From: Actinoallomurus bryophytorum | GTDB taxonomy: Bacteria; Actinomycetota; Actinomycetes; Streptosporangiales; Streptosporangiaceae | Length of the DNA stretch: 64,000 nt | Assembly (NCBI RefSeq): GCF_006716425.1 | Contig: NZ_VFOZ01000001.1 | Span: 4,278,001 to 4,342,000, forward strand | Direction: 5' to 3' | Part shown: piece after piece, positions 32,459 through 41,036 of the stretch | How the letters are laid out: each line of letters begins with the position of its first letter | Position numbering within the stretch: the first letter of the stretch is position 1 | Program-made: the position numbers and the translations under genes | Notes under the pieces: generated by a model | The model's input: only the letters and a program-made list of their open reading frames with translations | What the model was told of the DNA's origin: nothing | The model's database searches: none

Positions 32459-34039
32459 TCAGGCCTTCTCGGCGACCTTCCTGGCCCAGCGGTAGTCGGC
32501 CTTGCCCGCGGGCGAGCGCTGGAGCTCGGCCACGAACGCGTACGTGCGCGGGACCTTGTACCCCGACAGGCGGCTTCGGCAGTGGGCGTCGAGGTCGCCC
32601 TGGGACGCCTCGGCGTCCGCGTACAGCTGGACGACGGCGGCGACCCGCTGCCCGTACATCTCGTCCGTCACCCCGGTGACCACCACGTCGAAGACGGCCG
32701 GGTGCCCCTTGAGCACGGCCTCGATCTCCTCGGGGAAGACCTTCTCGCCCCCGGTGTTGATGCACTGTGAGCCGCGTCCGAGGACCGAGACCGTGCCGTC
32801 GGCCTCGAGCGTCGCGATGTCGCCGGTCAGCAGCCAGCGCTCCCCGTCGACCTCGACGAACGTCTTCGCCGTCTTGGCCTCGTCGTTCCAGTATCCGATG
32901 GGGAGGTGCCCGGTCTTGGCGATCTGCCCGATCGTCCCCGAGCCGGGCTCGACCGGTCGGAGGTCATCGCCCAGCACGCGCAGGGACGTGATGTTGGGCC
33001 GATATTTCAGCCCCGACTCGGGCGTCGAACCCTCCACCCCGGACGCGGTGTATCCCGACTCCGACGAGCCGAAGCTGTCGATGATCATCATGTTCGGCAG
33101 CAGCTCGCTCAGCCGTTCGCGTACGGAGCCGGACAGGATCGCGCCGGTCGAGCTGAGCGCGGCCAGGGAGCTCAGGTCGTACGAGCCCGCGGCGATCGCG
33201 TCGACCAGGGGGCGGGCCATCGCGTCGCCGGTGATGCCGAGCGTCAGGACCTTCTCGGTCTCGATCGTGCGCAGGATCTCGGCGGCGTCGAAGCGCCGGT
33301 TGTAGACCACCGACCCGCCCATCCACCAGGAGATGAACGTCGTCATCTGGGCCGCGCCGTGCATGAGCGGCGCGGCGGTCATCATCACCACGCCACCCGA
33401 GCTCCGCGCGGCCTCGATGACCTCGCCGGGCGTCTTACGGGGCTCGCCGTACGGGTTGCCGCCGCCGAAGGCCATGAACAGGTCCTCGCAGCGCCACACC
33501 ACGCCCTTGGGCATGCCGGTCGTACCGCCCGTGTAGATGATGTAGCGGTCGTCGCCGGAGCGCTGCGCGAAACCGCGCGTCGCCGGCGAGCCGGCGAGAG
33601 CGTCCTTGTACGGGACCGCGTGCGGTGAGGTCCCCCCGCTCACGACGCGGTGCCGCAGCGTCGGCGTCCGCCCCGCCGCCGCGGTGACCCGCTCCTCGAA
33701 GTCCGACTCGTACACCAGCGCCACAAGCTGGGCGTCGTTGTAGAGGTATTCCAGCTCGGCCTCGACGTACCGGTAGTTGACGTTGACCGGCACCGCGCGG
33801 AGCTTCAGCGCGGCCAGCACGGTCGTGATGTACTCCAGCCCGTTGTACAGATGCACACCCACGTGCTGTCCGGGCCCGACACCGGCGTCCTCCAGGTGGT
33901 GGGCCAGCCGGTTGGCGTACACGTCCAGCTCGGCGTAGGTCAGCCGCTCGACGCCGTCCGGACCAGGTGCGACGAGGGCTCTGCGGTCCCCGATCGCGTC
34001 GGCCAGAGCTTCGAAAAGGTCGGCGTGGTTGAACTCCAT
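32459..34039 (-). CDS. fadD19: FadD19-like steroid/long-chain acyl-CoA ligase
   Basis: The 526-residue ANL-superfamily enzyme adenylates a carboxylate, then forms the CoA thioester. The P-loop is YTGGTTGMPKGV, the adenine region DSFGSSESG, the hinge LLTGDIATLEADGTVSVLGR and the end RSPAGKADYRWARK. From memory it follows mycobacterial FadD19 nearly throughout (NRLAHHL, VNVNYRYVEAEL, GDAMARPLVDA, YDLSSL). FadD19 activates C26 steroid side-chain acids and is needed for C24-branched sterols in Rhodococcus. ATG 34039 with GAGGAGC is the start. It is the last gene of the five-gene minus-strand operon, 25 bp after ltp3. Confidence 0.88.
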   Translation of the reverse strand: MEFNHADLFEALADAIGDRRALVAPGPDGVERLTYAELDVYANRLAHHLEDAGVGPGQHVGVHLYNGLEYITTVLAALKLRAVPVNVNYRYVEAELEYLYNDAQLVALVYESDFEERVTAAAGRTPTLRHRVVSGGTSPHAVPYKDALAGSPATRGFAQRSGDDRYIIYTGGTTGMPKGVVWRCEDLFMAFGGGNPYGEPRKTPGEVIEAARSSGGVVMMTAAPLMHGAAQMTTFISWWMGGSVVYNRRFDAAEILRTIETEKVLTLGITGDAMARPLVDAIAAGSYDLSSLAALSSTGAILSGSVRERLSELLPNMMIIDSFGSSESGYTASGVEGSTPESGLKYRPNITSLRVLGDDLRPVEPGSGTIGQIAKTGHLPIGYWNDEAKTAKTFVEVDGERWLLTGDIATLEADGTVSVLGRGSQCINTGGEKVFPEEIEAVLKGHPAVFDVVVTGVTDEMYGQRVAAVVQLYADAEASQGDLDAHCRSRLSGYKVPRTYAFVAELQRSPAGKADYRWARKVAEKA

Positions 34040-34064
34040 CGCGCGCTCCTCAAGCGGGGGGTGC

Positions 34065-35222
34065 TCAGGGCCGTTCGGATCCGACGACCCACATCGCGTA
34101 GAACTGCGCACCGCCACCGTACGCGTGGCCGAGCGCCCGGCGGGCGCCTTCGACCTGATGATCGCCGGCCAGTCCGCGTACCTGCTGGGCCGCCTCGGCG
34201 AACCGGATGAGCCCGGAGGCGCCGATCGGGTTGGAGGAGAGCACGCCGCCGGAGGCATTCCACGGGATGTCGCCGTCGAGCGCGGTCGCGCCGGACTCCG
34301 TCAGCTTCCAGCCCTCGCCGTCGCCGCAGAAGCCGAGGTTCTCCAGCCACATCGGCTCGTACCAGGAGAACGGGACGTACACCTCGGCGCAGTCCAGCTC
34401 GCGGCGTGGGTCGGTGATGCCGGCCTGGGAGTAGACGTCGGCCGCGCAGTCCTTGCCGGCCTGCGGGCTCACCGTGTCGCGTCCGGCGAAGACGATCGGC
34501 TCGGAGCGCATCGCGGCGCCGTGCACCCAGGCGGCCGGGTTCGGCGCCTGACGCGCCGCCGACTCCGAGGCCAGCACCATCGCCGCCGCACCGTCGCTGG
34601 ACGGGCACGTCTCCAGGTAGCGGATCGGGTCCCACAGCATCGGCGTCGACTCGACCATCTCGCGCGAGATGCCGGGGATCCGAAGGTGGGCGTACGGGTT
34701 CTTCAGCGCGTTCTGCCGGTCCTTGACCGCGACGAGCGTGCCGATGTGGTCGGGGGAGCCGGTACGCCGCATGTACGCGCGGATGTGCGGCGCGAAGTAG
34801 CCGCCCGCGCCCACGACGAGCGAGGGAGTGAGCGGCGGGTGGGTCGACAGCGCCCAGGTGGCGTTGGACTCGGACTGCTTCTCCCAGGCGACGACGAGCA
34901 CCCGGTCGTGCACTCCGCCCTGGACCAGGCTCGCCGCGATCAGCGCGGTGGACCCGCCGACCGAGCCGGCGGTGTGCACGCGCGTCAGCGGCTTGCCGCG
35001 CGCGCCGAGCGCGTCCGCGAGGTACGCCTCGGGCATCATCACGCCCTCGAACAGGTCGGGCGCCTTGCCGACCACGACGGCGTCGATGTCCTTGAACGTC
35101 AGCCCCGCGTCCTCCAGGGCCCTTAGCGCCGCCTCGCGTACGAGCCCGGCGATGGAGACGTCGGTCCGCTTGGAGCGGTAGTGGGTCTGCCCGACACCGA
35201 TCACCGCGCATGCCTCAGCCAT
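34065..35222 (-). CDS. ltp3: Ltp3-like SCP2-thiolase/aldolase-type lipid-transfer protein
   Basis: The 385-residue thiolase-fold protein has VVVGKAPDLFEGVMMPEAYL, RVHTAGSVGGSTALIAASLV and WDPIRYLETCPSSDGAAAMV. It ends SNPIGASGLIRFAEAA and ALGHAYGGGAQFYAMWVVG. I recognise mycobacterial Ltp3 (Rv3523) from these strings. Ltp3/Ltp4 are not true thiolases; with a DUF35 partner they are thought to be retro-aldolases removing a side-chain unit from sterol-CoA intermediates. They have been linked to C24-branched sterol degradation. The usual thiolase nucleophile Cys is replaced within the GSVGGS segment. ATG 35222 is 3 nt after the ltp4 stop. Confidence 0.88.
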   Translation of the reverse strand: MAEACAVIGVGQTHYRSKRTDVSIAGLVREAALRALEDAGLTFKDIDAVVVGKAPDLFEGVMMPEAYLADALGARGKPLTRVHTAGSVGGSTALIAASLVQGGVHDRVLVVAWEKQSESNATWALSTHPPLTPSLVVGAGGYFAPHIRAYMRRTGSPDHIGTLVAVKDRQNALKNPYAHLRIPGISREMVESTPMLWDPIRYLETCPSSDGAAAMVLASESAARQAPNPAAWVHGAAMRSEPIVFAGRDTVSPQAGKDCAADVYSQAGITDPRRELDCAEVYVPFSWYEPMWLENLGFCGDGEGWKLTESGATALDGDIPWNASGGVLSSNPIGASGLIRFAEAAQQVRGLAGDHQVEGARRALGHAYGGGAQFYAMWVVGSERP

Positions 35223-35225
35223 GGT

Positions 35226-36266
35226 TCATGCCTCCAATACGCACACGAGGTTCGACTGCAGGCAGGGGCCGTACGACGCGTGGGCCAGGGTGCGTCTCGC
35301 CTCGCCGCGGTGGATCCAGCCCGCGGCCTCGCCGACGCGGATCAGGCCGGTCGCCATGACCGGGTTGGCGGCCAGCGGCCCGCCGGACGGGTTGACGCGT
35401 ACGTCGTCGCCGAGGCCGAGCGCCTCGCGCAGGATGAGCTCCTCGTGGCTGAACTGCGCGTGCAGCTCCGCGACCTCGACGTCGCGTGCGCCCGCCTTCT
35501 GTCCGGCCAGCGTGGTCGACTCCGACCGCCCCAGGTCGCGGGCACCCAGCGAGTGCGCCTCGATGCGGTGGTCGGCGCCGCGGATCCAGGCGGGCCGTTC
35601 GCACAGCTCACGCGCCCGGTCGCCGGTCGCCAGCACGATCGCCGCCGCGCCGTCGGTGACGGGCGCGCAGTCGTAGGGCCGCAGCGGCGCGATCTCATAA
35701 TCGTCATCGCCCGGGTCGGGCAGGTCGAGCGCGTACGGGTTGGCGCGCCCGTCCGCGCGGGAACGGGCGGCGACGGCGCGCAGGTCGTCCTCCTTGTGCC
35801 CGAGCTCGAGGTACGCGCGTGCCTGCAACGCGGCCATCGAGACCTGGTCCAGGCCGAGCGGCTCCAGGTAGTAGGGGTCGAGCTGGAGGCTCATCAGCTC
35901 GGGCAGCCCTGACTCGCCGTCGGGCCGTACGACCTGGGACGGCTTGCCGAAGCCGTACACGAGCGCGGTGTCGATGTCGCCGTGCAGCAGGCGGACGTAC
36001 GCCTCGTACAGGGCCCAGGCGGCGTCCATCTCGACGTGGCTCTCGGAGATCGGCGGCCACGCCCCGACCGCGTCGAGCGCGGAGACGAACGAGAACGGTG
36101 CCCCGGCGAGATAGTCCAGCGACCCGGAGCACGTGAAGCCGAAGCGCTTGAGCCCGGTCCGTTCCTTGACCTCACCGATGATCGGAGCGAGGATCTCGAC
36201 CTCCGAACGCCCGGAGTCCTCGCCCATGTGTTCCGTCTGCGCGAACGCCACGACTGCGATGTCCAT
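35226..36266 (-). CDS. ltp4: Ltp4-like SCP2-thiolase/aldolase-type lipid-transfer protein
   Basis: The 346-residue thiolase-like protein starts IAVVAFAQTEHMGEDSGRSE, includes FTCSGSLDYLAGAPFSFVSA and ALVYGFGKPSQV, and ends GGPLAANPVMATGLIRVGEA. It matches the mycobacterial Ltp4 (Rv3522) type. Proteins of this group pair with Ltp3 and a DUF35 zinc-ribbon/OB protein to cleave C-C bonds in sterol side-chain CoA esters. ATG 36266 shares a base with the stop of the DUF35 gene (TGATG), and the ltp3 gene follows after 3 nt. Tight coupling supports a stoichiometric complex of the three products. Confidence 0.87.
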   Translation of the reverse strand: MDIAVVAFAQTEHMGEDSGRSEVEILAPIIGEVKERTGLKRFGFTCSGSLDYLAGAPFSFVSALDAVGAWPPISESHVEMDAAWALYEAYVRLLHGDIDTALVYGFGKPSQVVRPDGESGLPELMSLQLDPYYLEPLGLDQVSMAALQARAYLELGHKEDDLRAVAARSRADGRANPYALDLPDPGDDDYEIAPLRPYDCAPVTDGAAAIVLATGDRARELCERPAWIRGADHRIEAHSLGARDLGRSESTTLAGQKAGARDVEVAELHAQFSHEELILREALGLGDDVRVNPSGGPLAANPVMATGLIRVGEAAGWIHRGEARRTLAHASYGPCLQSNLVCVLEA

Positions 36267-37210
36267 CAGAGGTAGTCCTTGATGTCGTCGAACGGGACGT
36301 CGGGTTCGTCGAGCGGCTCGAACCACTTGATGTTCGTCATGGTCCGGCCCCACTCCTCGCGCGGCCGCCACACCGCGCGTACCCGCATCCCCATCCGTAC
36401 GTCGCCGGCGGGGACGCCCGCCACCAGGGCGACCATCGCGATGTCGGAGCCGTCGAGCAGCACGTACGCCGACACGAACGGCACGTCGGGCGCGCGCGGG
36501 TCGGGGATGTTGTTCACCGCGAACGTCGTGACCGTGCCGGTGTCGGGCACCTCCACCTCTTCGGTGGTGGGAACGCCGTCGACGGGGCACAGGCCCTTCA
36601 TCGGCACGTAGACCTTGCCGCAGACCCCGCACCGGTGACCGAGGATGCGTCCCTCGCCGATGCCGCCGAGGAAGCGGCTGAGCGCGTGACCGGCGCTCAG
36701 CCGGTAGCCCGCCTCGACCGGAGCGTTGATCATGGTGACGTCGGGCCGGAAGGACTCGATGTCCCCGATCGTGCCGGTACGTTCGCCGCGCCACTTGGGG
36801 CGTACGCGCAGCCCGGCGCGCAGCGTCTTCGGCGCCTTGGCGCCTTCTTCGAAGACACCCAGGTCCAGGACGTGCACCATCGCCGTGTCGGCGCCGTCGG
36901 GGGTCAGCAGCGCCCAGGCGAACGGCCTCTCCAGCGGATGGCCCGGCCGGGGCCGCGCCACCCAGGCGTACGCGCCGACGGTGCACTCCGGGCCGACCTC
37001 GACGAACTCCTCGGTCACCGTCTCGCCGTCGGCGTCGTACTCGACCGGCGGGAACAGCACCCGGCCCGAGGCCGCACGTACCCCGACGAGCCGCCCGTCG
37101 CGCAGCTCGGTGAGGAACCGTCCGATGACCGGCCCGACCGAACGCGTGTACCCGCCGGGAAAAGCCAGCGAGTGATCGGCTGCCAGCAGCTGCTCAGATG
37201 GCGGCATCAC
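36266..37210 (-). CDS. Two-module DUF35 (zinc ribbon/OB-fold) protein, Rv3521-like
   Basis: The 314-residue protein has two DUF35-like OB halves: about 20-145 (VGAYAWVARPRPGHPLERPF) and 175-300. The second half starts with a rubredoxin-like zinc ribbon, GHRCGVCGKVYVPMKGLCPV (CxxC and a following Cys). Rv3521 in mycobacteria has the same shape and lies beside ltp4-ltp3. DUF35 modules act as acyl-CoA-binding partners that open the active site of SCP2-thiolase-like aldolases. GTG 37210 or ATG 37207 may start translation; both lie inside the 3' end of the ligase gene, which overlaps by 17 bp. Confidence 0.86.
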   Translation of the reverse strand: MMPPSEQLLAADHSLAFPGGYTRSVGPVIGRFLTELRDGRLVGVRAASGRVLFPPVEYDADGETVTEEFVEVGPECTVGAYAWVARPRPGHPLERPFAWALLTPDGADTAMVHVLDLGVFEEGAKAPKTLRAGLRVRPKWRGERTGTIGDIESFRPDVTMINAPVEAGYRLSAGHALSRFLGGIGEGRILGHRCGVCGKVYVPMKGLCPVDGVPTTEEVEVPDTGTVTTFAVNNIPDPRAPDVPFVSAYVLLDGSDIAMVALVAGVPAGDVRMGMRVRAVWRPREEWGRTMTNIKWFEPLDEPDVPFDDIKDYL

Positions 37211-38750
37211 GGTCCTTCCAGTACGGGTCGCGCAGGCGGCGTTTGAGGAGCTTGCCGTTGGGTTCGCGCGGCATGTGCTCGATGAAGTCGAACGACTTCG
37301 GCCACTTCATCCGCGCCAGCCGGCCCTCCAGCGAGGCGAGGATCTCCTCGGCCAGCTCCGGTCCGGGCGGCACGCCCTCGGCCGGCTCGACCACGGCCTT
37401 GATCTGCTCGCCCCACTCGTCGTCGGGGACACCGAAGACCGCCACGTCGGCCACCTTCGGATGGATCACGATCTCGTTCTCGATCTCGGCCGGGTAGATG
37501 TTCGCCCCGCCGGAGATGATCAGATCGGCCTTGCGGTCGGACAGGAAGAGGAAGCCGTCCTCGGTGAGGTAGCCGATGTCGCCGACGGTGAAGTAGTCCT
37601 TGAGCCGGTTCGCCTGGGTCTTGGCCGCGTCGCCCTTGTACTCGAAGGCGACCCCGGCCATCTTCATGTAGATCGTGCCGTGCGTGCCGATGGGCACCTC
37701 GGCGCCGTCGTCGTCCACGATCAGCAGCTCGCTGATCGGCCAGGCACTGCCGACCGTCCCCGGATGCTCACGCCAGTCCTGCGGGCTCGCGATCGTGCCG
37801 CCGCCCTCGGTGGCCGCGTAGTACTCCCAGATGCAGTCGCCCCACCAGTCGAGCATCGCCTGCTTGATCGGCACCGGGCAGGGCGCGGCGGCGTGGATCG
37901 CCCAGCGCATCGAGGAGACGTCGTAGCGTTCTCTCACCTCGGCGGGCAGCGTGAGCAGCCGCTTGAAGTGCGTCGGCACCATGTGGGTGTTCGTGATCCC
38001 GTGCCGCTCGATGAGCCGCAGGGCCTCTTCGGCGTCCCACCGGTCCATGTAGACGAGCGAGTGCCCCATGTGCAGCGCCGAGCCGCCGAACTGTGTCACG
38101 GCCGTGTGGTAGCTCGGCGAGGTGACCAGGTGGGCGTTGGGCGGCCCCGCGGTGAAGCCGAAGAACGTCAGCAGGAACGTCATCAGCTCGGCGGAGTCGT
38201 CGGGGTCGAGGCCGTTCAGCGCCCGGCGTACGCCCTTGGGCCGCCCGGTGGTGCCGGAGGTGTAGTGCATGGTCGCGCCGGCGGTCCGCTGCTCCGGCAG
38301 GGTGTCCGGCCTGCCGTCGACCAGCTCGCCGTACGGGCGGAAGCCCGCGACCTCGCCGCTGCCGACGGCGAAGCACCGCTGCGGGTCGATCCCGGCGGCC
38401 TCGGCACCTGGTACGCCTTCGCCGGCGTACCGCTCGTGCACGAAGAACGCCTTGGCCTCGCTGTCGGCGACCACGTAGCCGATCTCGGGCCCGGTCAGGT
38501 GCCAGTTGACCGGCGTGTAGTACCAGCCGGCCTGAAGAGCGGCGAGATAGAGCACCAGCCCGTCGACGCCGTTGGGCACCAGGCCGCAGATCCCGTCGCC
38601 GGGCTCCAGCCCGAGGTCGCGCAGGCCGTGCACGAGCCGGTTGCAGCGCGAGAGGAGGTCCCCGGCCTTGTGCGGGGTACCGTCCGGGTCGACCGCCGCG
38701 ACCCAGTAAGGGTCGGTGGCGGCCAAGCGCCAAAAGCCCAGTGATCCCAT
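37194..38750 (-). CDS. Acyl-CoA ligase of the FadD4/bile acid-CoA ligase type
   Basis: The 518-residue ANL enzyme has the P-loop MHYTSGTTGRPKGVRR, the adenine motif EYYAATEGGG, the hinge YFTVGDIGYLTEDGFLFLSDR and the catalytic lysine near the end in REPNGKLLKRRLRDPYW. The last string is typical of FadD4-like and BaiB-like (bile acid) ligases, distinct from the FadD19 gene of the same operon. Two ligases of different type suggest activation of two different steroid acids, for example the full side chain and a shortened or nuclear acid. It is the first gene of the operon, 143 bp from divergent echA19, with a KstR-like repeat between. Confidence 0.82.
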   Translation of the reverse strand: MGSLGFWRLAATDPYWVAAVDPDGTPHKAGDLLSRCNRLVHGLRDLGLEPGDGICGLVPNGVDGLVLYLAALQAGWYYTPVNWHLTGPEIGYVVADSEAKAFFVHERYAGEGVPGAEAAGIDPQRCFAVGSGEVAGFRPYGELVDGRPDTLPEQRTAGATMHYTSGTTGRPKGVRRALNGLDPDDSAELMTFLLTFFGFTAGPPNAHLVTSPSYHTAVTQFGGSALHMGHSLVYMDRWDAEEALRLIERHGITNTHMVPTHFKRLLTLPAEVRERYDVSSMRWAIHAAAPCPVPIKQAMLDWWGDCIWEYYAATEGGGTIASPQDWREHPGTVGSAWPISELLIVDDDGAEVPIGTHGTIYMKMAGVAFEYKGDAAKTQANRLKDYFTVGDIGYLTEDGFLFLSDRKADLIISGGANIYPAEIENEIVIHPKVADVAVFGVPDDEWGEQIKAVVEPAEGVPPGPELAEEILASLEGRLARMKWPKSFDFIEHMPREPNGKLLKRRLRDPYWKDRDAAI

Positions 38751-38850
38751 TGATCCTCCCGGTACGTCGGTCGTACGGAGGTGTCCCAGATCCGCAGTAG
38801 ATCACGTTATCGTTTTGGGGAGCAAGACCTGTCGGATCGGGCGTGGCGAT

Positions 38851-38868
38851 ACTAGAATCCGTTCTTGT
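38851..38868. promoter_or_regulatory. KstR-like inverted repeat between ligase operon and echA19
   Basis: ACTAGAATCCGTTCTTGT has 7-bp arms ACTAGAA/TTCTTGT with one mismatch. Its centre AGAATCCGTTCT is one base from the KstR core AGAACnnGTTCT. It lies 25 bp before the echA19 start and 100 bp before the operon start, so one site could control both. Confidence 0.6.
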
Positions 38869-38893
38869 TTTGACCGGCTTCGGAGGAGTGCGC

Positions 38894-39706
38894 ATGGCGG
38901 AGAGACTGCCGATCAGCACCGCCCACTGCATCGTCGAACGCGACGGCCATGTTGTCACGGTCACGATGAGCCGGCCCGAGGCGCGCAACGCGCTGAGCAC
39001 CGACATGCTCGTGGGCATGGCCGACGCCTGGGCCTACATCTCCGATACCCCGGACGTACGGGTCGGCATCCTCACCGGGGCGGGCGGCCACTTCTGCGCC
39101 GGCGCCGACCTCAAGGCGATGGGCCGCCCGTCGGAGGACCCGCGCGTACGGCAGCGGGCCACGGAGATCACCGACTACCACTGGAAGGGCCTGCTCCGCG
39201 ATTCCCGTCCGACCAAGCCGCTGGTCTGCGCGATCGAGGGCTACGCCGTGGCGGGCGGCACCGAACTCCTGACCGGTACGGACCTGCGGGTGGTCGCCTC
39301 GGGCGCGACGCTTGGCCTGTACGAGGCGAAACGCGGCCTGTTCCCGATGGGCGGTTCGGCGGTGCGGCTGACCCGCCAGATCCCGTACGCGCTAGCGATG
39401 GACATCCTGCTCACCGGCCGCTCGGTCACCCCGGCCGAGGCCCTGGCCATGGGCCTGGTCAACCGCGTGGTGCCGGACGGCGAGGCTTTGACCGCCGCCC
39501 GTGAGATGGCCGACCAGATCGCGGCCTGCGGGCCGCTGTCGGTCCAGGCGATCCTTCTTACTCACCGCCGCACCGAAGGGCTGGACGAGGAGGCCGCGCT
39601 GAAGATCTCCGATGAGATCGGCTGGCCGGTCTTCGCCTCCAAGGACGCCGAGGAGGGCACCTTGGCCTTCCGCGAGAAACGCCCCCCGAACTACACGGGC
39701 GAATAA
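38894..39706 (+). CDS. echA19: EchA19-like enoyl-CoA hydratase/isomerase
   Basis: A 270-residue crotonase. VTVTMSRPEARNALSTDM opens the fold, the oxyanion loop is GAGGHFCAGADLKAM, and the second catalytic segment EGYAVAGGTELLTGTDLRVV supplies the family Glu. It ends EGTLAFREKRPPNYTGE. The pattern is close to mycobacterial EchA19, the steroid side-chain hydratase (22-enoyl-CoA step). ATG 38894 has GGAGGAGT 5-6 nt upstream; a longer frame to 38843 includes the operator and is unlikely. It is divergent from the ligase-DUF35-ltp4-ltp3-fadD19 operon. Confidence 0.88.
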   Translation: MAERLPISTAHCIVERDGHVVTVTMSRPEARNALSTDMLVGMADAWAYISDTPDVRVGILTGAGGHFCAGADLKAMGRPSEDPRVRQRATEITDYHWKGLLRDSRPTKPLVCAIEGYAVAGGTELLTGTDLRVVASGATLGLYEAKRGLFPMGGSAVRLTRQIPYALAMDILLTGRSVTPAEALAMGLVNRVVPDGEALTAAREMADQIAACGPLSVQAILLTHRRTEGLDEEAALKISDEIGWPVFASKDAEEGTLAFREKRPPNYTGE

Positions 39707-39802
39707 CGCGCGGTCGCGTCGGCGTCGACCACGGGTCGTGATGTCGGCGTGGCCTCTTATGGATCCCTTCGCCCACAGCAGGGTTTCGTCGATAATGATC
39801 CG

Positions 39803-40150
39803 ATGATCAATGGTGTGCATGTGGTCATCTACAGCCGAGACGCGGAGGCGGATCGAGCCTTCCTGCGAGATGTGCTGGGATTTCCGCACGTCGACGCCGG
39901 ACACGACTGGCTGATCTTCAAGCTGCCGCCCGCCGAGGCGGCCGTGCATCCGGGTGAGAACGACGGCACCGAGCTCTACCTGATGTGCGTCGACCTCGAG
40001 GCCACGCTCGCCGAGCTGACCGCCAAGGGTGTTGAGATCGCCCAACCGGTCAGCAGCGCCGGCTGGGGCTCGCGGGCAGCGATCAAGCTGCCGAGCGGGG
40101 CCGACCTCGCCCTCTACGAGCCGCGCCACCCCGTCGCCTACGACCTCTGA
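39803..40150 (+). CDS. Glyoxalase/VOC superfamily protein
   Basis: A 115-residue single VOC unit (half barrel pairs): GVHVVIYSRDAEADRAFLRD, LIFKLPPAEAAVHPG, ELYLMCVDLEATLAELTAKG, IKLPSGADLALYEPRHP. The metal positions appear as H6, possibly H47 and E109, so divalent metal binding is possible. The family includes glyoxalases, dioxygenases and bleomycin-binding proteins, and no specific activity can be read. ATG 39803 is the natural family start; the ribosome site is weak. It follows echA19 by 96 bp on the same strand but without a link to sterol breakdown. Confidence 0.8.
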   Translation: MINGVHVVIYSRDAEADRAFLRDVLGFPHVDAGHDWLIFKLPPAEAAVHPGENDGTELYLMCVDLEATLAELTAKGVEIAQPVSSAGWGSRAAIKLPSGADLALYEPRHPVAYDL

Positions 40151-40247
40151 CCCCGGGCTGCCTCGTCGCCCTCCCGTGGCAGTCGTCGTCCACGCAGGGC
40201 TCCCATTCTGGCTCTGCTCTTTTTGCCCTCCATGAGACGGTAGGGAG

Positions 40248-40940
40248 GTGCCGAACAAGCCTGAACTGGATAACGGATTCCCCGCTCTGCGTCCGGCGCT
40301 GGATGGCCTGTATGCGACCTTCGATACAAGTGTCGAATCGGAGAAGCAAAGGTCGAGCTGTGTTGACGTCAGGCTCCCGCGACCGCCGGGTGAAGTTGAT
40401 TTCGACTCGATTATGGCGAAAGTGCGTGCGTTTCGAGAGGTTGGGCAGCATAAGTGTATACTTCCGCGAGTTCTTGAGCTTTTCGCTGAAGAAGTAGACC
40501 GCAGTGTTGATTATGCATGGAACACCATGAACGCGATCGGTGTGCGGTGGCGAGATTGGCCTCATGATGAGCAGGCCGCGATTCAGGTCTTCATGCGTGC
40601 CTGGTGGCGTTCGACGCTGTCGACGTTCCCGCGACGTCTGGACGTACTTGAGCTTTTGAGTATTGTCGGCGTTATGCGAATTGACGTCCGCCCTTACCTG
40701 TCGTATTGGGCGAGTCGCAGGGACGTACCCGCAGTGCGCCATCTCGCTTGGCTGGTCATGGACTTCACCGTCCATAGTGCGGCGAACGATAGGTGGTATG
40801 AAATGCTCGACAGCTGGATCGATGGCATAGAGCCCAGGCGAATGCTGGAAGATTCCTTGTCTGTTGGTCCGGATGCCGAGGTGGCCCTTGAATTTTCCGC
40901 TGCTAGGGACGTGCTGAGGTCGTGGGGGGAGTCTTCGTAA
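40248..40940 (+). CDS. Orphan hypothetical protein, paralogue of the decayed gene behind the RHS toxin
   Basis: A 230-residue soluble, helical protein with FREVGQHKCILPRVLELFAE, FMRAWWRSTLSTFPRRLDVL and HLAWLVMDFTVHSAANDRWY. I do not recognise the family. It is AT-richer than its neighbours, a sign of transfer. A second, broken copy lies at 58865-59431 directly after the toxin/immunity pair, so both probably came with polymorphic-toxin cassettes. An immunity role is possible, but no toxin is next to it here. The GTG start at 40248 is tightly preceded by GGGAG. A strong hairpin follows the gene. Confidence 0.65.
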   Translation: MPNKPELDNGFPALRPALDGLYATFDTSVESEKQRSSCVDVRLPRPPGEVDFDSIMAKVRAFREVGQHKCILPRVLELFAEEVDRSVDYAWNTMNAIGVRWRDWPHDEQAAIQVFMRAWWRSTLSTFPRRLDVLELLSIVGVMRIDVRPYLSYWASRRDVPAVRHLAWLVMDFTVHSAANDRWYEMLDSWIDGIEPRRMLEDSLSVGPDAEVALEFSAARDVLRSWGESS

Positions 40941-40990
40941 TAGCGGCCATCCCGGCCGAGAGAATGAGATGCGGGTCCCCGAACCACATC

Positions 40991-41020
40991 GGCGAGTGAG
41001 GCCCTCGGCCTCCACTCGCC
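40991..41020. terminator. Strong hairpin between the orphan gene and the TetR gene
   Basis: GGCGAGTG (40991-40998) pairs with CACTCGCC (41013-41020), and the inner GGCC/GGCC adds four more pairs around a CTC loop. It lies between two convergent genes and can stop both. Confidence 0.75.
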
Positions 41021-41036
41021 TCGGGACCGCGGGGTC

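Noticed and set aside
38798-38811. TAGATCACGTTATC as a second KstR box for the ligase operon
   Set aside because: Only the right half-site GTT fits; two fixed positions fail.
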